Shown here: in pieces, positions 14,761 through 17,761 of the stretch
How the letters are laid out: every line of letters starts with the position of its first letter
Position numbering within the stretch: position 1 is the first letter of the stretch
Assembly: GCA_040002845.1 (NCBI GenBank)
Contig: JBDUDR010000050.1
Coordinates: 1-17,761, forward strand
Direction of reading: 5' to 3'
Origin: JBDUDR01 sp040002845
Lineage (GTDB): Bacteria; Actinomycetota; Actinomycetes; Propionibacteriales; Nocardioidaceae
DNA length: 17,761 nucleotides
Program-made: the position numbers and the translations under genes
Notes under the pieces: generated by a model
What the model saw: only the letters and a program-made list of their open reading frames with translations
Told to the model about the DNA's origin: nothing
The model's database searches: none

Positions 14761-14789
14761 CACCACCTGCGCCGCGCGCGCCGGTGGTG
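14761..14789 (-). other. 5' leader hairpin next to the transglycosylase ribosome-binding site
   Basis: CACCACC and GGTGGTG form a 7-bp stem (14783-14789 with 14761-14767) around a GC-rich 15-nt loop. On the minus strand its 3' arm directly abuts the GAGGGAG Shine-Dalgarno of the transglycosylase. It could modulate translation or be incidental. Confidence 0.3.
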
Positions 14790-14818
14790 CCTCTGTAGCG
14801 CAACGAGGCGACGGCGAC

Positions 14819-14837
14819 CTAGGTTACGCCTAGCCAC
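14819..14837 (-). promoter_or_regulatory. Putative transglycosylase promoter with a DtxR/IdeR-like half site
   Basis: TAACCT (14826-14821 on the minus strand) is a -10 candidate about 70 nt before the ATG. It sits in the inverted repeat CTAGG-TTACG-CCTAG (14819-14833). On the plus strand the same bases contain TAGGTTA, a perfect left half of the DtxR/IdeR iron box, and 12 of 19 positions of the full box agree. The right half is poor. Confidence 0.3.
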
Positions 14838-14956
14838 CCGGTCGTGCACCCTGTGTAGTCGACCCGTGACATCGTTCCGTCCGGATATCACTGATGCTCA
14901 ACTGTGCCGCATCTGACCGGTGACGGGGTCGGATCGGGTCTAGCCACGCACTCAGG

Positions 14957-14968
14957 GACAATGACCCG
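14957..14968 (+). promoter_or_regulatory. hemL: Putative leaderless promoter of hemL
   Basis: GACAAT (14957-14962) is followed by six bases and the GTG at 14969. This matches the arrangement before the AMP-ligase gene, and the sequences GACAATGACCCGGTG and GACACTCGCCCGGTG agree at 13 of 15 positions. No clear -35 is seen. Confidence 0.35.
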
Positions 14969-16301
<1,333 letters not shown>

Positions 16302-16309
<8 letters not shown>

Positions 16310-16988
16310 CTCGGAGCTGTCCGAATCTCAGGCACCAAAGGTGCGTACCGTAGTCCACCTGCTCAGGCATGGTGAGGTCGAGAACCCGACCGGCGTGCTC
16401 TACGGCCGGCTTCCCGGTTTCCACCTATCCGCACTCGGCAGGAAGATGGCGGCCCGGATCGCCGAGTCCGTCGCGGATCGCGACATCACCCATCTGGTGT
16501 CCTCGCCGCTGGAACGCGGCGTGGAGACGGCCGAGCCGATCGCCGCGCGCCTGGACTTGGAGGTGGCCACCGACGAGCGCCTCATCGAGGCCGAGAACGT
16601 GTTCCAGGGGCACCGGTTCGGGGTCGGCGACGGGGTGCTGAGGCATCCGCAGACCTGGTGGCACCTCCGAAACCCGTTCCGGCCGTCTTGGGGTGAGCCG
16701 TACAGAGACGTGATCGCTCGCATGATGCCCGCCATCGTCGATGCGCGGCTGTCCGCCGCGGGTCATGAGGCACTGCTGGTGTCGCATCAGCTGCCGATCT
16801 GGATCACCCGGTGCCACGTCGAGGGCAGACGGCTCGTGCACGACCCGCGCAAGCGTCAGTGCACGCTGGCATCGCTGACCTCGTTCACGTTTCTGGACGA
16901 CCGGATCTTCAGCGTCGGGTACTCCCAGCCCGCCCTCGACCTGGTTCCGGCCAAGGACCGGTCGGTAGCGTTCTCGGCAGGCGCCTGA
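16302..16988 (+). CDS. Histidine phosphatase (phosphoglycerate mutase-like) family protein
   Basis: This 228-residue cytoplasmic protein belongs to the histidine phosphatase superfamily. The catalytic motif LLRHGE contains the phospho-accepting His23, SSPLERGVETAEPIA carries the second arginine, the acid residue is probably the Glu in LIEAENVFQG, and the second histidine lies in LLVSHQLPIW. The residues for a phosphatase are therefore present; true phosphoglycerate mutase activity is unlikely and the substrate is unknown. GGAGGG lies 8 nt before the ATG at 16302, which overlaps the hemL stop by 8 nt. The same gene follows hemL in mycobacteria (annotated there as a phosphoglycerate mutase-like protein), so its link to haem or cytochrome formation is conserved but unexplained. 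Confidence 0.88.
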
Positions 16989-16989
16989 C

Positions 16990-17574
16990 GTGACACTTGG
17001 CCGTTCCCGGAAGTCGCTCGTCGCGGCGTACATGGCAACCGTCGTGGCAATTCTGCTGGCGGGCTGCTCCACCTCGGGCCAGGGCACCGGCGACCAAGGG
17101 TACGTCTCGGGCAACGGCTCCGTGACGACCATCGCAGCGGCAGACCGCGAGCCGGCACCCGAGGTGTCCGGCACGTCCCTGGACGGCAAACCCCTTGCGA
17201 TCGCCGACTACCCCGGCCAGGTGATCGTGCTGAACGTGTGGGGGTCCTGGTGTGCGGAATGCCGTGAGGAGAGGGCAGACCTGGAGGCCGCCTGGAGGCA
17301 GTTGTCCAAGCACGACGTGCAGTTCATCGGCATCGACACCCGCGACAACATCGGCGCCGCCCGGAGTTACGTCCGGACCGGGGGCGTCACATATCCCAGC
17401 ATCTTCGACTCGGACGGCCAGACCCTGCTCGGCTTCCGCGGCACGGTCTCGCCGGCTGCGATCCCAACCACGATCGTGCTCGATATGCAGCACCGAGTCG
17501 CGGCCCGGATACTCGGGCCGATAACCAAGACCACGCTCATGGAAATCGTGCACGACGTGGCCGACGAGTCGTGA
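16990..17574 (+). CDS. TlpA/ResA-like thiol-disulfide oxidoreductase lipoprotein
   Basis: This is a membrane-anchored thioredoxin-fold protein that faces the outside and probably reduces apocytochrome c haem-binding cysteines with electrons from CcdA. The 194-residue precursor has a basic start, a hydrophobic stretch and the lipobox LAGC with Cys26. The redox motif is WCAEC (Cys88, Cys91), one residue different from the common WCxPC, and the cis-proline occurs in AIPTTIVLD. VIVLNVWGSWC and FIGIDTRDNI are typical TlpA-like strands. The GTG at 16990 lies 1 nt after the previous stop, and the stop overlaps ccdA by 4 nt (GTGA). An in-frame ATG at 17032 would remove most of the signal peptide and is rejected. 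Confidence 0.88.
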   Translation: MTLGRSRKSLVAAYMATVVAILLAGCSTSGQGTGDQGYVSGNGSVTTIAAADREPAPEVSGTSLDGKPLAIADYPGQVIVLNVWGSWCAECREERADLEAAWRQLSKHDVQFIGIDTRDNIGAARSYVRTGGVTYPSIFDSDGQTLLGFRGTVSPAAIPTTIVLDMQHRVAARILGPITKTTLMEIVHDVADES

Positions 17575-17761
17575 CCGTCCTCTCCGTTGCCCACTGGTTT
17601 GCGAACACCGCGCTGGACGGGTCGCTGCTGCTGGCCGTCCCGGTGGCCGTCATCGCCGGCGTCGTGTCGTTCTTCTCGCCCTGTGTGGTGCCGTTGCTGC
17701 CCGGCTACCTCTCGTACGTGACGGGCCTCAGCGGAGCCGACCTCGAGTCGTCTGGGCGTGG
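17571..17761 (+). CDS. ccdA: CcdA-type cytochrome c biogenesis membrane protein (3' end cut by window)
   Basis: CcdA carries reducing equivalents from cytoplasmic thioredoxin across the membrane to ResA-like proteins in system II cytochrome c maturation. Only the first 63 codons are present. After a short N-terminus there is a membrane helix (LLLAVPVAVIAGVVSFFS) leading into the family signature SPCVVPLLPGYLSYVTG, which holds the first redox cysteine, Cys38. The GTG start overlaps the stop of the ResA-like gene by 4 nt. In related actinobacteria ResB- and CcsA-type genes follow, which would lie beyond this window. Confidence 0.9.
   Translation, partial: MTVLSVAHWFANTALDGSLLLAVPVAVIAGVVSFFSPCVVPLLPGYLSYVTGLSGADLESSGR

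Noticed and set aside
14748..14968. c-di-AMP (ydaO) riboswitch before the cell-wall enzyme
   Set aside because: The leader from the predicted -10 to the ATG is only about 66 nt, too short for that riboswitch, and its conserved core is not visible.

Overview
This window is chromosomal DNA from a high-GC actinobacterium. It carries a core haem-biosynthesis locus rather than a mobile or accessory island. The evidence is the high-GC codon use, frequent GTG starts, actinobacterial TANNNT -10 elements placed directly before start codons, a Rex regulator in front of hemA, and a gene order resembling the haem loci of Streptomyces (rex-hemA-hemC-hemD-hemB) and Mycobacterium (serB1 ... glutaredoxin-hemA-hemC-hemD-hemB ... 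hemL-mutase-thioredoxin-ccdA). I cannot name the genus.

Layout. Bases 1-883 (minus) hold a HAD-IB phosphatase of the SerB1 type, cut by the window edge. Divergent from it, an acyl-CoA synthetase-like AMP-forming ligase overlaps a small glutaredoxin-like gene (1010-2850, plus), and this unit ends at a strong hairpin. A Rex-regulated unit follows: rex-hemA-hemC-hemD (2984-7716, plus), with a Rex operator built into its promoter. A polyamine-type ABC transporter cassette comes next: potD-potB-potC (7856-11074, plus) facing its ATPase potA (12211-11081, minus). hemB (12423-13397, plus) resumes the haem pathway and ends at a long hairpin. A secreted or membrane-anchored transglycosylase with a glycine-rich linker is on the minus strand (14747-13494). 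Divergent from it, hemL, a histidine phosphatase, a TlpA/ResA-like thiol-disulfide lipoprotein and the first part of ccdA form the last plus-strand unit (14969 to the end).

How the genes work together. HemA and HemL turn glutamyl-tRNA into 5-aminolevulinate. HemB makes porphobilinogen, HemC makes hydroxymethylbilane and HemD makes uroporphyrinogen III, so this stretch holds every step from glutamyl-tRNA to uroporphyrinogen III. Rex senses NADH/NAD+, so haem supply is probably tied to respiratory state. The ResA-like protein and CcdA belong to system II cytochrome c maturation, which uses the haem. The Pot cassette separates hemD from hemB, which are neighbours in many actinobacteria.

I see no rRNA, tRNA, CRISPR array, insertion sequence or phage gene, and no gene-free stretch longer than 300 bases. 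The most interesting signals are regulatory: a clear Rex operator before rex, a second Rex-like operator overlapping a perfect palindrome before hemB, and a recurring pattern in which a -10 hexamer sits 6-8 nt from the start codon, suggesting leaderless mRNAs. I do not see a convincing undescribed multi-gene system.
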